From assembly GCA_958403385.1 (NCBI GenBank), contig CATXXC010000023.1:1-35539 (forward strand): a DNA stretch of 35,539 bases. Direction: 5' to 3'. The position numbers were made by a program, and so were the translations under genes. Position 1 is the first letter of the stretch. Each line of letters opens with the position of its first letter. Shown piece by piece: positions 1-7,699 of this stretch. The notes beneath the pieces are model-generated. The model was not told the DNA's origin, searched no databases, and saw only the letters and a list, made by a program, of their open reading frames with translations. Source of the stretch: an uncultured Collinsella sp. GTDB taxonomy: Bacteria; Actinomycetota; Coriobacteriia; Coriobacteriales; Coriobacteriaceae.

Positions 1-112
1 GCAATCGCAAGAAGATGACGGGGCGGAATGTCAATCCTGGTCTAACAGAGCCTTATTTAATCCCCGTCCCTGAAAAATCAATTTGCGGGCAGAAGGGCAA
101 AAGTAGTCAAAA

Positions 113-139
113 AAGGCCCCGTCCAAAATTAGCTACCCC
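113..139 (-). repeat. 3'-end repeat copy 1, terminator-like
   Basis: Read on the minus strand, this begins GGGGTAGCTAATTT, continues with a GACGGGGCC block and runs into six T. It lies just after the stop codon of the metallophosphoesterase. A second copy lies at the same relative place after the antiporter gene on the other strand. It has no strong hairpin. It may act as a transcript 3' end or be a dispersed repeat. Confidence 0.6.
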
Positions 140-148
140 TTGCACCGA

Positions 149-988
149 TTATTCGCCCGGGTTGATATTCGCGTAGAACTCCGCCCCATCATCGAGCCGC
201 AGGATGCCCACGCGACCGAACTCGGAGCCGGTGGCGGCGGCGCAATCGATATCGATGCGATCGGGCACGCCGGCAGTGTCCTCGCCGCCCAAGCGCACGA
301 TCTGCCCTCGTCCCGATTCCTCATCGAGCCCCGCAAGACCACCGACCTCGCAATAACGCCCGAGCGACACCGTTGGCGTGTGGCCACTCACCACGACCGA
401 ACCCTTGCCCTCGGCAGAAAGCAGCCCCGTCGGGGCATCCCAATAGCCATGGCGAATCCAGAGCAAGTCATCGGACGACTGTACGGCGAGCATTTGCTGC
501 AGCAGCTCGCGATCGGCATCGACCGCTCCCCTGCCGTCGCCGCAATCGACACCATGCTCAAGCAAAAACGCACGCGCCGCCTCGGTCTGAATGCCGGCGT
601 GCACCAGCAGGTACGGCCGCTCGGCAGTCTCGACCACCGCGTAGAGCGGCAGCGCGGCCATCCATCGCACGAGCTCCTCGTATGCCTCAAATTCCATGTC
701 GTTGAGCTGCTCGCGCGTCGTCCAGCCACCGTTGATATCCCAGGTCTCGGCATCGAGCGGATCCTGGCCAATGATGGCATCGAGCATGATCTGCTCGTGA
801 TTGCCCTTGAGCACGCGGGCGTTGGGCAGCGAGCGCACGAGCTTAATAACACCGACCGGATCGGGCCCGCGATCGATCATGTCGCCCAGCACGTACAGTG
901 TGTCGTCGGACGTCAACGAGATCTTAGACAGGGCCTCGTCAAGCGCACGCACGTGCCCGTGAGCGTCAGATGTCACATAGATCGCCAT
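149..988 (-). CDS. Metallophosphoesterase, PPP/ApaH-like serine/threonine phosphatase family
   Basis: This is a 279-aa cytoplasmic metallophosphatase. The calcineurin-like metal site is complete: D8 and H10 (SDAHGH), GDMIDRG with D36, D39 and R40, KGNHE with N63 and H64, then later histidines in LLVHAG and VSGHTP. Family members hydrolyse phosphoproteins, diadenosine polyphosphates or other phosphoesters with two metal ions; the substrate cannot be read from sequence. The ATG at 988 is preceded by GGAGAGG at six bases. It is divergent from the antiporter gene, with 253 bp between them, and stands alone as a transcription unit. Length is normal for the PrpA/PrpE-like group. Confidence 0.88.
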   Translation of the reverse strand: MAIYVTSDAHGHVRALDEALSKISLTSDDTLYVLGDMIDRGPDPVGVIKLVRSLPNARVLKGNHEQIMLDAIIGQDPLDAETWDINGGWTTREQLNDMEFEAYEELVRWMAALPLYAVVETAERPYLLVHAGIQTEAARAFLLEHGVDCGDGRGAVDADRELLQQMLAVQSSDDLLWIRHGYWDAPTGLLSAEGKGSVVVSGHTPTVSLGRYCEVGGLAGLDEESGRGQIVRLGGEDTAGVPDRIDIDCAAATGSEFGRVGILRLDDGAEFYANINPGE

Positions 989-1241
989 GGTACGCCTCTC
1001 CTTGCATTGCGGCCGAAGCCCGGTGCCGCAACTAAAACTTCAAGTTGAACTTAAACGTTACCCATTGTACTCCGTTGCAATAAAGCTGGAAAGGGTTTCC
1101 GAGCAGAGGCAAAGACGGCAGCCGTCTATGACGATATCGCGCACGCCCGCAATCCAACCCCATAAACCCACCATCTTTGGGTACAAATAACCGCAGGCAA
1201 CTGACCGTGCCACGCCAACCACCCAGGAGCGGACACCATCT

Positions 1242-2843
1242 ATGAACCAGATCCTTCTCTTTATCGGCCTCGTCATCATTTTGTGCCTGACCATCAAACC
1301 CGTCGGCAAAAAACTCCCCTTCCCCACCCTGCTCATCTTTATCGCGCTCGGCATGCTGTTGGGCGTCAACGGCCCGGCGCATATCGACTTTAGCGACTAC
1401 GCGCTCACCGAAACCGTCTGCGGCACGGCGCTGCTGTTCATCATGTTCTACGGCGGCTTTAACACCAACATCGACCGCGCCAAGCCCGTCGCCGTGCCCG
1501 CGGTGCTGCTGAGCACGCTCGGCGTCGTCATCACCGCAGGCATCACCGGCGTGTTCGCCCACTTCGTGCTGGGCTTCGACTGGATCGGCGGCCTGCTGCT
1601 GGGATCAGTCGTGGCATCCACCGACGCGGCCAGCGTCTTTAGCGTTCTGCGCGAGCACAGCCTGTCGCTGAAGGGCGGCACCGACTCGCTGCTCGAGGTC
1701 GAATCGGGCTCCAACGACCCCGTCGCCTACATGCTCACCGCCGTGCTCGCCACACTCGCGGCCGGCGGCGACATCAACATTCCCGCACTGCTGGCCAAGC
1801 AGATTATCCTGGGCGCGGGCCTGGGCCTTGCCATCGGCTGGGCGGCGGGCCGTCTGATTGAACGCGCACACGCAACGGCCGAGGGCGCGCAGACCATCTT
1901 CTTGTTCGCCGTGGCGATCGTCGCCTACGCGCTACCAAGCTATCTGGGCGGCAACGGCTTTTTGGCCGTATACCTGGCCGGCATTGTGCTGGGTGCGAGC
2001 GACATCACCGGCAAGGTCGAGATGGCGCACTTCTTTGACACCCTCACCGAGATGGCCGAGATGACGATCTTCTTCTTGCTCGGCCTGCTCGTCACGCCCG
2101 CACGCCTGCCGCAGATGCTGCTGCCGGGCCTGGCGCTCATGGCGTTTATGCTCTTTGTGAGCCGCCCCATCGCCGTCGGCGTGCTCCTAGCGCCCTTTAA
2201 GACGAACCCTCGCCAGGTTGCGCTCGTAAGCTGGGCGGGTCTGCGCGGCGCGGCTTCGGTCGTGTTTAGCCTCTTTACCGTGGTGGCCGGTGTTCCTGGC
2301 GGTCACGACCTGTTTGACCTGGTATTTGTGATTGCCGTGTCGAGCATTGTGGTGCAGGGCTCGCTGCTACCGGCGGTGGCGAAAAAGCTCAATATGATCG
2401 ACGCGGAAGGCGACGTGCGCCGTACGTTTAACGATTACCGCGACGAGGACGGCATGTCGTTTGTAAAGCTCAAGGTGGGCGCGGGCCATCCGTTTTCCGG
2501 ACGCTCGCTCGCCGATATTGGCAGCGCCACGGACATGCTCGTCGTCCTGGTGCTGCGCGATGGCGCGCACCCGGTGCTGCCCAATGGCGATACCGTCATC
2601 GAGGAAGGCGACCTGCTGGTTATGGCCGCGCCGACGTTTGAAGAGCGTGCCAAGGTTACGCTGCGCGAGGTCACCGTGACGCCCCACGGTCGCCTGGCCG
2701 GCCAGCGTCTGCGCGATGTGCCGCAAGGCAAGCATCCGTTTATTGTGGTGATGCTCAAGCGCGACGGCCAAACGATCATCCCCGACGGCAACACCCTCAT
2801 ATACGCCGGCGACGAAGCCGTCATCGCCACGCTCGCGTCGTAG
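1242..2843 (+). CDS. CPA1-family K+/Na+:H+ antiporter with C-terminal RCK_C (TrkA-C) regions
   Basis: A 533-aa integral membrane exchanger. Residues 1-385 form about 12 hydrophobic segments, with the family motif GSNDPVAYM (N158, D159) in the ion-binding helix and GLRGAASVVFS later, typical of NhaP2/CvrA proteins. Residues about 400-533 are soluble and hold two consecutive RCK_C-like units (GHPFSGRSLADIG and GRLAGQRLRDVP, each followed by an IPDGNT- or LPNGDT-like turn). These usually sense ligand or regulate flux. The family exchanges K+ or Na+ for protons in pH and volume control; the preferred cation is not evident. CAGGAG lies 12 bases before the ATG, slightly far. It is probably monocistronic, followed by the GGGGTAGCTAATTT element. 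Confidence 0.9.
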   Translation: MNQILLFIGLVIILCLTIKPVGKKLPFPTLLIFIALGMLLGVNGPAHIDFSDYALTETVCGTALLFIMFYGGFNTNIDRAKPVAVPAVLLSTLGVVITAGITGVFAHFVLGFDWIGGLLLGSVVASTDAASVFSVLREHSLSLKGGTDSLLEVESGSNDPVAYMLTAVLATLAAGGDINIPALLAKQIILGAGLGLAIGWAAGRLIERAHATAEGAQTIFLFAVAIVAYALPSYLGGNGFLAVYLAGIVLGASDITGKVEMAHFFDTLTEMAEMTIFFLLGLLVTPARLPQMLLPGLALMAFMLFVSRPIAVGVLLAPFKTNPRQVALVSWAGLRGAASVVFSLFTVVAGVPGGHDLFDLVFVIAVSSIVVQGSLLPAVAKKLNMIDAEGDVRRTFNDYRDEDGMSFVKLKVGAGHPFSGRSLADIGSATDMLVVLVLRDGAHPVLPNGDTVIEEGDLLVMAAPTFEERAKVTLREVTVTPHGRLAGQRLRDVPQGKHPFIVVMLKRDGQTIIPDGNTLIYAGDEAVIATLAS

Positions 2844-2849
2844 TGGCCA

Positions 2850-2875
2850 GGGGGTAGCTAATTTGAGACGGCCTT
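2850..2875 (+). repeat. 3'-end repeat copy 2
   Basis: GGGGTAGCTAATTT is followed by GAGACGGCCTT and a T-rich stretch, seven bases after the antiporter stop codon. It matches the element at 113-139 in reverse orientation: 14 identical bases, two substitutions, then GACGG, a 2-base gap and CCTT. The last codons and stop of the convergent DUF3800 gene lie inside this copy. Confidence 0.6.
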
Positions 2876-3535
2876 CTTTCTAATTTCTTTTAGTAAGCCT
2901 TTTTTAAACGCAGTACTACCACCAAAAAACTTCTGGTCAGTATTAGTCTGCTTATTCGCCTGATATTTCAGACTCGTAAACTCAATGGTACAGATATAGT
3001 CCGCGGCCTGAGCCAAATAGTAATCCGATGAAGTTGTCGGCTTATAGATAACTGCATTTTTAGCCAAAGCGTAATCGATTGCCTTGTGAAGCGCACTCGA
3101 AACCGAACCCTGTCCCCCATCGTAGTAAATCTTTACAGCATCAAACTGCTGAAACCAACTCAAATTGTCGAATATGAAATCGATGATTTCACGCCGCATT
3201 GCATCAGCAATCTGTTTAAGAGTTCGGTACCGATGCGTCTTGAATACAAACACCTTGTACGAGATGGGCAAATGTCGAAACATAACTCGAAATAGTGAAA
3301 ACAGCCTTTTTCTCTCACTGATGTCCAAGTCCTTGAACTGATCTTTTCCATTCATAAGAGGAGAAGCATGGAACGGAAGAAGCGGCAATCCGCTTTCGGC
3401 TACCGCCCTTTCATATTTCTCTATTCCCTCAGCAATGGGAATATCTTGTTCATGAAAAACAAAGGCCACAAGATAGTATCTTTCACGAAGATCATCGCTT
3501 CCAGATTCATCAATAAAGATACTCAGCTCTCGCAT
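2858..3535 (-). CDS. DUF3800 domain protein (RNase H-like fold predicted for family)
   Basis: A 225-aa protein. The N-terminal strand FIDESG (D9, E10) and the late LAQAADYICT motif are the DUF3800 signature. These acidic residues suggest a metal-dependent nuclease-like site, but no activity is established here. I chose the ATG at 3535 rather than a TTG at 3541, because AAGGA lies six bases before the ATG and touches the TTG. The gene is much more AT-rich than its neighbours, which suggests transfer. It lies downstream of the BREX tail, separated by a terminator hairpin that is also in its own leader. Its C-terminal KKAVSN and stop are made from the 3'-end repeat. DUF3800 genes are often seen in defence or mobile regions, so an accessory role is possible but unproven. 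Confidence 0.8.
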   Translation of the reverse strand: MRELSIFIDESGSDDLRERYYLVAFVFHEQDIPIAEGIEKYERAVAESGLPLLPFHASPLMNGKDQFKDLDISERKRLFSLFRVMFRHLPISYKVFVFKTHRYRTLKQIADAMRREIIDFIFDNLSWFQQFDAVKIYYDGGQGSVSSALHKAIDYALAKNAVIYKPTTSSDYYLAQAADYICTIEFTSLKYQANKQTNTDQKFFGGSTAFKKGLLKEIRKKAVSN

Positions 3536-3549
3536 GGGCAATCCTTAAT

Positions 3550-3576
3550 AAAAAAGCCGGGGAAAACGTCCCCGGC
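3550..3576 (-). terminator. Rho-independent terminator at end of BREX tail; also in DUF3800 leader
   Basis: On the minus strand a perfect 7-bp stem GCCGGGG/CCCCGGC with a 7-base loop is followed by TTTTTT. It lies downstream of the 65-aa gene and ends seven bases before the DUF3800 Shine-Dalgarno. It would end BREX-tail transcripts and could attenuate transcripts starting from the promoter at 3612-3641. Confidence 0.8.
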
Positions 3577-3588
3577 ACTTGGAAGCCC

Positions 3589-3600
3589 TCTCTTAAGAGA
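3589..3600. promoter_or_regulatory. 12-bp perfect palindrome in DUF3800 leader
   Basis: TCTCTTAAGAGA is a perfect palindrome between the putative -10 box and the terminator hairpin. It could be an operator or part of a competing RNA fold. Confidence 0.35.
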
Positions 3601-3611
3601 TGACCACCTAA

Positions 3612-3641
3612 TTTATACCATGAAATTGGACGTATGTTCAA
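3612..3641 (-). promoter_or_regulatory. Putative promoter for DUF3800 gene
   Basis: On the minus strand TTGAAC (3636-3641) and TATAAA (3612-3617) are separated by 18 bases in an AT-rich stretch. Transcription would begin near 3605, giving a leader of about 70 bases that includes the palindrome and the terminator. Confidence 0.45.
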
Positions 3642-3690
3642 GCTTGAGTATAAAATACAAACATATGTTCGTCAATAGCAAAGATGGCAA

Positions 3691-3888
3691 TCATTCAGCG
3701 TCATCGTCAACGGCAAAGTCGCGGAGGTTGAGGCCTTCGCGTTCGGCTCGGGCTAGGAGCTCTTGCGGCAACTCGTCCTCGATATCCATCACGTCGAGCA
3801 TGGCGGCCGGAAAGCCCACGCCGGCTGCACTCCCCGCACGGTCGAGCAGGCTCTCGCGTAGCTGATCTGCGTCAACTTCGATCTTCAT
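3691..3888 (-). CDS. Small acidic conserved-type protein, unknown function
   Basis: 65 aa with a strong AGGAGG seven bases before the ATG, so it is very probably translated. It carries 18 Asp/Glu against 6 Lys/Arg. The pattern GFPAAMLDVMDIED ... ELLARAEREGLNLRDFAVDDD resembles small proteins I associate with Coriobacteriia genomes, but I cannot name a function. It starts 27 bases after the stop of the 454-aa gene, so it is probably the last gene of the BREX transcript. Its acidity would fit a DNA-mimic or adaptor, but that is only a guess. Confidence 0.65.
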   Translation of the reverse strand: MKIEVDADQLRESLLDRAGSAAGVGFPAAMLDVMDIEDELPQELLARAEREGLNLRDFAVDDDAE

Positions 3889-3915
3889 GGTGAAACCTCC
3901 TATCGAGCCAAGCCC

Positions 3916-5280
3916 CTACTCACCAGCACCGAGCGCGTCAACAGCAGCAACAAAAGCCGCAACCTGCTTGTCGTCCATCTGTGCAGCCAAACGCCCCACG
4001 GGTTCATCGTAGGCGAACTGTACCTTATCGATAAAGCAATCCCAAGCACGCTCATCCACACACACGGCGGCCTCGCAATACTGGCCGAGCTTTTTGAGTC
4101 CATACCAAAACGCATTCACATGACGCGCGGGATCCTCATCCAGCACGCCATCGTAACGGCGTCCGTTAAACTCCTGTATGCGCGCCACGGCAACCTCGAG
4201 CGAGTCGCCGCCCTCGGCCGAAGCCTCATCCACCAGCTCGGGAATCGCAACCTCACGCCGAACAGTATGCCTGGTTGCACCATCGTACTCGCCCACCAGC
4301 ACGTCCTCATCAAGCCGAGAATCGTAGTCCAAATAGCTCGTGCCACAACAAATGCCGTGCGGGGAGCCCGTGCCAAACGCGCAGAATAACCCGCCGTCGG
4401 CAACAACACAACGGTAGGTCTCAAACGACTTCTTAACCTGAGCGAGCAACTCGGAAAGCTCCCCGACATCGCACGCCGTCTCGCACGCAACGCACGCAGA
4501 CTCGGGCAACGATACCGGCTCCAGCGTGCTCCCCGCAACGCGGGCGGCGCGCTCGGCCCGATACGCCTGCGCCGCCAAGCGCGCTCGCTGCGCAGCGCCG
4601 CGCACGTTCGTAAGTTCACGCTCCAACGCCACGTCGCCAGCAACATCGCCAGCCAAATCGCCCGTAAACCCGTCAGTGCCCTGCGACCCCGTCGCACTCA
4701 GCTCAGACTCAAACGTCGCTGTGATCATGCCCGCAAGGTCCGTCGCATCGGCGGCACAACGCAACTGTTCCAGCTGCGTACACAGCAGGTCGGCATCCAG
4801 GGGCACGGCGTCCACAACGCGCACGTCACTCAAGCGCGCCACGTCCTGCAGCACCATAGCCCCAGCAGCATCGTACGCCGCGCGCACCTTGTCCGCCGTA
4901 TTAGCCCGCAGCTTTACCTCGATAAACGAAAGCGTTTGCTCCAGGCGCGTCAGCAGCTCGGCCTTGTCCTCCATGCGCAAAAAGGCAGCATAGCGCCGCT
5001 CCATCTGCAGCGGACCCACAACGCCCGCCTGCTTGCGAGCGCGCGCAAGGGCCGCACTCTCAACACGGCGCACGTACGTATCAACAGCTTGCACGGCAGA
5101 GTCGCGCGCAGCGCGCTCGGCAGCCTCGACGCCCCTAAGCACGCCCAACAGCTCGCGGGAGCGCGCCTCGCGCACCAACTCCCCGCGATCGTACTGCTCA
5201 AGCGCCGCCTGGCGCTTGGCCACCAACTCAAAGCCAAACAGCTCGTCGAGCAACTCGCCAACAGAACGCTCGCCCGCCAT
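3916..5280 (-). CDS. Unrecognised 454-aa protein, BREX-tail gene
   Basis: I do not recognise this family. I chose the ATG at 5280 because GAGGGGG lies six bases upstream; a GTG 15 bases earlier lacks such a site. The N-terminal half is Ala/Arg/Glu-rich and probably helical or coiled coil. A GDLA-GDVA-GDVA run comes from three 12-bp tandem units near 4630-4665. A Cys cluster follows (CVACETAC, later ICCGTSYLDYD), which could bind metal. The C-terminal third, containing HVNAFWYGLKKLGQYCEA, looks globular. It starts 74 bases after brxL on the same strand with no visible terminator between them, so it is probably co-transcribed with BREX. It may be an accessory subunit or simply a downstream host gene. 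Confidence 0.7.
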   Translation of the reverse strand: MAGERSVGELLDELFGFELVAKRQAALEQYDRGELVREARSRELLGVLRGVEAAERAARDSAVQAVDTYVRRVESAALARARKQAGVVGPLQMERRYAAFLRMEDKAELLTRLEQTLSFIEVKLRANTADKVRAAYDAAGAMVLQDVARLSDVRVVDAVPLDADLLCTQLEQLRCAADATDLAGMITATFESELSATGSQGTDGFTGDLAGDVAGDVALERELTNVRGAAQRARLAAQAYRAERAARVAGSTLEPVSLPESACVACETACDVGELSELLAQVKKSFETYRCVVADGGLFCAFGTGSPHGICCGTSYLDYDSRLDEDVLVGEYDGATRHTVRREVAIPELVDEASAEGGDSLEVAVARIQEFNGRRYDGVLDEDPARHVNAFWYGLKKLGQYCEAAVCVDERAWDCFIDKVQFAYDEPVGRLAAQMDDKQVAAFVAAVDALGAGE

Positions 5281-5354
5281 GGCAGACCCCCTCACGCACT
5301 ACGCACCAACACGCCCGCGGGTCTACGCGCACGCAAGCCCGCTCGCCCGCACTC

Positions 5355-7688
5355 CTACAGATCCAGTGCCTTCTTCGCGGCGTCGACCGGGTCGCCATCC
5401 ATGTAGAACACCGGGCTCAAGCCCGAGATAATCTCGGACGACACGCTCTGCAAGCCCGCGATGGCGCTCAGCGGCAAAATCACGCGCTTGGCGCCGGCGT
5501 TTTTGGCCACGCGCATAATGTCCTCGAGCCCGCGGATCTCGTCCATAGAACCCGACATGCGCAAGATTCCCGGAATCGCCAGCGCGGGCATCACCGGACG
5601 GTTGCATGCCGCAGAGCAGAGGCCCACAAACTCGGCGAGCGAAACTTCCTCGGACAGCCCCTTGCTCTGCAGGTCGTTATAGAACAGCAGGTAATCCTTG
5701 GAGCCAATGTGCATGCCCGGCGCCACGCGGTTCGCCAGGTTCACAAAGTTGTCGAACGCGGCCTCCAGCGTATCGCGCACCGGCTTGTTAAAGGCCACGC
5801 CCTCGTGCTTAAACTTGCACTCGCCGGCAACGGCCTTGTTCTCCAGCTTGTACACGGCAACCTCACCGCCCTGCGACCTGCCCACGCCAAACACGTGACC
5901 GGACAGCAGCGGCCCGTCGGGAATCAGTGTGTCCTCGCTCTGCTCGGGCACGCGCACCACATGCACGTCCTGCGGGTTGTCGGCATCCATATAGCCCAGG
6001 TTAACGTCGATAAACTCAACGCCCGCCATAATCTTGAGCTGCTCCTTTACGCGGCGACGGCCCTCGATGGCGTAGTCCAGCAGCCAGCGCACGTCGTCCT
6101 TGTCCATGGCCTCGTCGGGGAACAGCAGCTTTGCAAGGCCGCTAAAGGTCTTGCGCACGGCGATCTCGTCACGCTTGTTAAAGTCGCTGTTAAAGCGGAA
6201 ATACCGGTCGATATGGTGCGTAAAGTCCTTTCGGCGCATCTCTTTGCAAAACTCCGACAGGCAGTCGGTGATCAGGCCGTAATGCCCGGTCAGCAGGCTC
6301 GAGCGCATCTTGGGAATCTCCCAGCCCGGCAGGTAATAGTGGATACGGTCGAAGAAGGCCGAATCGTTGTTAAACTCCGGCGGGAACGGATCAAACAGGT
6401 GCGTGGTCTTAAGGACATTTTGCACGGTGTCGTTGATGTTGCCCTCAAAGACCATGGAGGCATCGGCGTTGATCTGGTCGCGGCCGCGCGCGTAGCTACC
6501 ACTCGCCATGTAGTCCTTCATGATCTGCACGGCATTGGTATCCTTAAAACGCATGCCGGCGACCTCGTCAAACGTCACGCAATCCCAGTGTCCCACCAGG
6601 CCCACGCGGTCGGCTCGCATGGAGTTCATACGGCCGAACAGGTTGGCCGTGGTGGTCTGGCCGCCCGAAAGCAAAATGGCGTAGGGCGAGACCTCTTTGT
6701 AGATGTGGCTCTTACCGGTACCGCGGGGACCCAGCTCGCACAGGTTGTAGTTGCGCTCGATAAGCGGCACCATACGCTCGATAAAGTGCAGGCGCTCTTT
6801 CTCGGAAAGCTCGCTAGGCTCATAGCCAGCGGAGCGCAGCAGCATGTTGAGCCACTCGTCGCGCGTAAAGTACTGGCGCTCGTCGACCATGGCATCCAGG
6901 TCCAGATTGGGCATCTGGATGGGCGTGAGCGACGCCACGCTAAACGGAGAGTCCTCGGGTCCGCGCTTTTTGCGCTTGGCCTTGGAGCGGCGCGGTGCAT
7001 CGTCGCCAAAGACCTCCATGCCAAACTCGTCTTCCTCATCCAAGGGGTGACGATACTCGATGCTCATGATGCACCAAATGCCGCCCTGCAGAATCTTGGA
7101 ATAGTCGCGCACGTACTCAGCCGGCATCACAAACGGCTCGATGGTCAAGTTGGCAAACGACGCCACGTAGATATCTTTGTACTCGTCGAGCTTGGCCGTC
7201 ACCTTATCGATGATGGTAAAACGACCCAGCTCGCGAATCTTGGACTTAATGCGCTCGGACTCATCGGGACGCACGTAGTTATCGGTGAGGATCCTGCGGA
7301 TGCGCTCCAAACCCTCTGCCACGGCATCCTCGTCATCAGTTGAGCAGTACATGCCCAGCAGATACTCCAGTACAAAGGTGGGCACGTTGGCGCCGCGCTT
7401 CATAAGGGCCGTCAGGTCCTTACGCACGATCTTGCCAGCAAAGTGCTCGAGCAGTTTGCCGTCCAGCCCATCCATGTCGTAGCCGTCGTCCTCGGGGGCC
7501 TCGTCCACGGCCTGGTCATAGCCATCGGTCGAGGATTCGTCCTCGGCGGGCACAGCAGCCTCAACGGGCGCGGCAGTCTCAGCCTCCGCAGCAGGCACGG
7601 CCACCCCTGCAGGCACCGCAGCCTGCTCGGGCACATCCACATCAATCGAGGGAACTTCCCACAAATCTTCGTCATGGCTATCAAACAT
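5355..7688 (-). CDS. brxL: BREX type 1 Lon-like ATPase BrxL
   Basis: A 777-aa AAA+ protein of the BrxL family, which assembles on DNA and is a core type 1 BREX component. The conserved start is LDGKLLEHFAGKIVRKDL, then VPTFVLEYLLGMYC; Walker A GPRGTGKS is near residues 319-326 and a VTFDEVAGMRF motif follows. The C-terminal part is Lon-protease-like (LQSKGLSEEVSLAEFVGLC ... GAKRVILPLSA). ATG at 7688 is preferred because AGGAG lies eight bases upstream; a GTG nine bases earlier is too close to it. The first 70 residues are an acidic, Ala/Val/Pro-rich low-complexity extension that I do not expect in BrxL. It starts 11 bases after the pglZ stop and is translationally close-coupled. Confidence 0.93.
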   Translation of the reverse strand: MFDSHDEDLWEVPSIDVDVPEQAAVPAGVAVPAAEAETAAPVEAAVPAEDESSTDGYDQAVDEAPEDDGYDMDGLDGKLLEHFAGKIVRKDLTALMKRGANVPTFVLEYLLGMYCSTDDEDAVAEGLERIRRILTDNYVRPDESERIKSKIRELGRFTIIDKVTAKLDEYKDIYVASFANLTIEPFVMPAEYVRDYSKILQGGIWCIMSIEYRHPLDEEDEFGMEVFGDDAPRRSKAKRKKRGPEDSPFSVASLTPIQMPNLDLDAMVDERQYFTRDEWLNMLLRSAGYEPSELSEKERLHFIERMVPLIERNYNLCELGPRGTGKSHIYKEVSPYAILLSGGQTTTANLFGRMNSMRADRVGLVGHWDCVTFDEVAGMRFKDTNAVQIMKDYMASGSYARGRDQINADASMVFEGNINDTVQNVLKTTHLFDPFPPEFNNDSAFFDRIHYYLPGWEIPKMRSSLLTGHYGLITDCLSEFCKEMRRKDFTHHIDRYFRFNSDFNKRDEIAVRKTFSGLAKLLFPDEAMDKDDVRWLLDYAIEGRRRVKEQLKIMAGVEFIDVNLGYMDADNPQDVHVVRVPEQSEDTLIPDGPLLSGHVFGVGRSQGGEVAVYKLENKAVAGECKFKHEGVAFNKPVRDTLEAAFDNFVNLANRVAPGMHIGSKDYLLFYNDLQSKGLSEEVSLAEFVGLCSAACNRPVMPALAIPGILRMSGSMDEIRGLEDIMRVAKNAGAKRVILPLSAIAGLQSVSSEIISGLSPVFYMDGDPVDAAKKALDL

Positions 7689-7699
7689 AGGGCACACTC

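Noticed and set aside
140..1048. 302-aa plus-strand frame opposite the metallophosphoesterase
   Set aside because: No family signature and no ribosome binding site; the minus-strand frame has a full metallophosphatase motif set.
3691..3888. 65-aa acidic protein as a proven anti-BREX DNA mimic
   Set aside because: Acidity alone is not evidence; the sequence shows no similarity I can recognise to Ocr-type proteins.
5709..7343. 544-aa plus-strand frame opposite brxL
   Set aside because: It mirrors GC-rich codons of brxL; composition is His/Val/Leu-rich without motifs.
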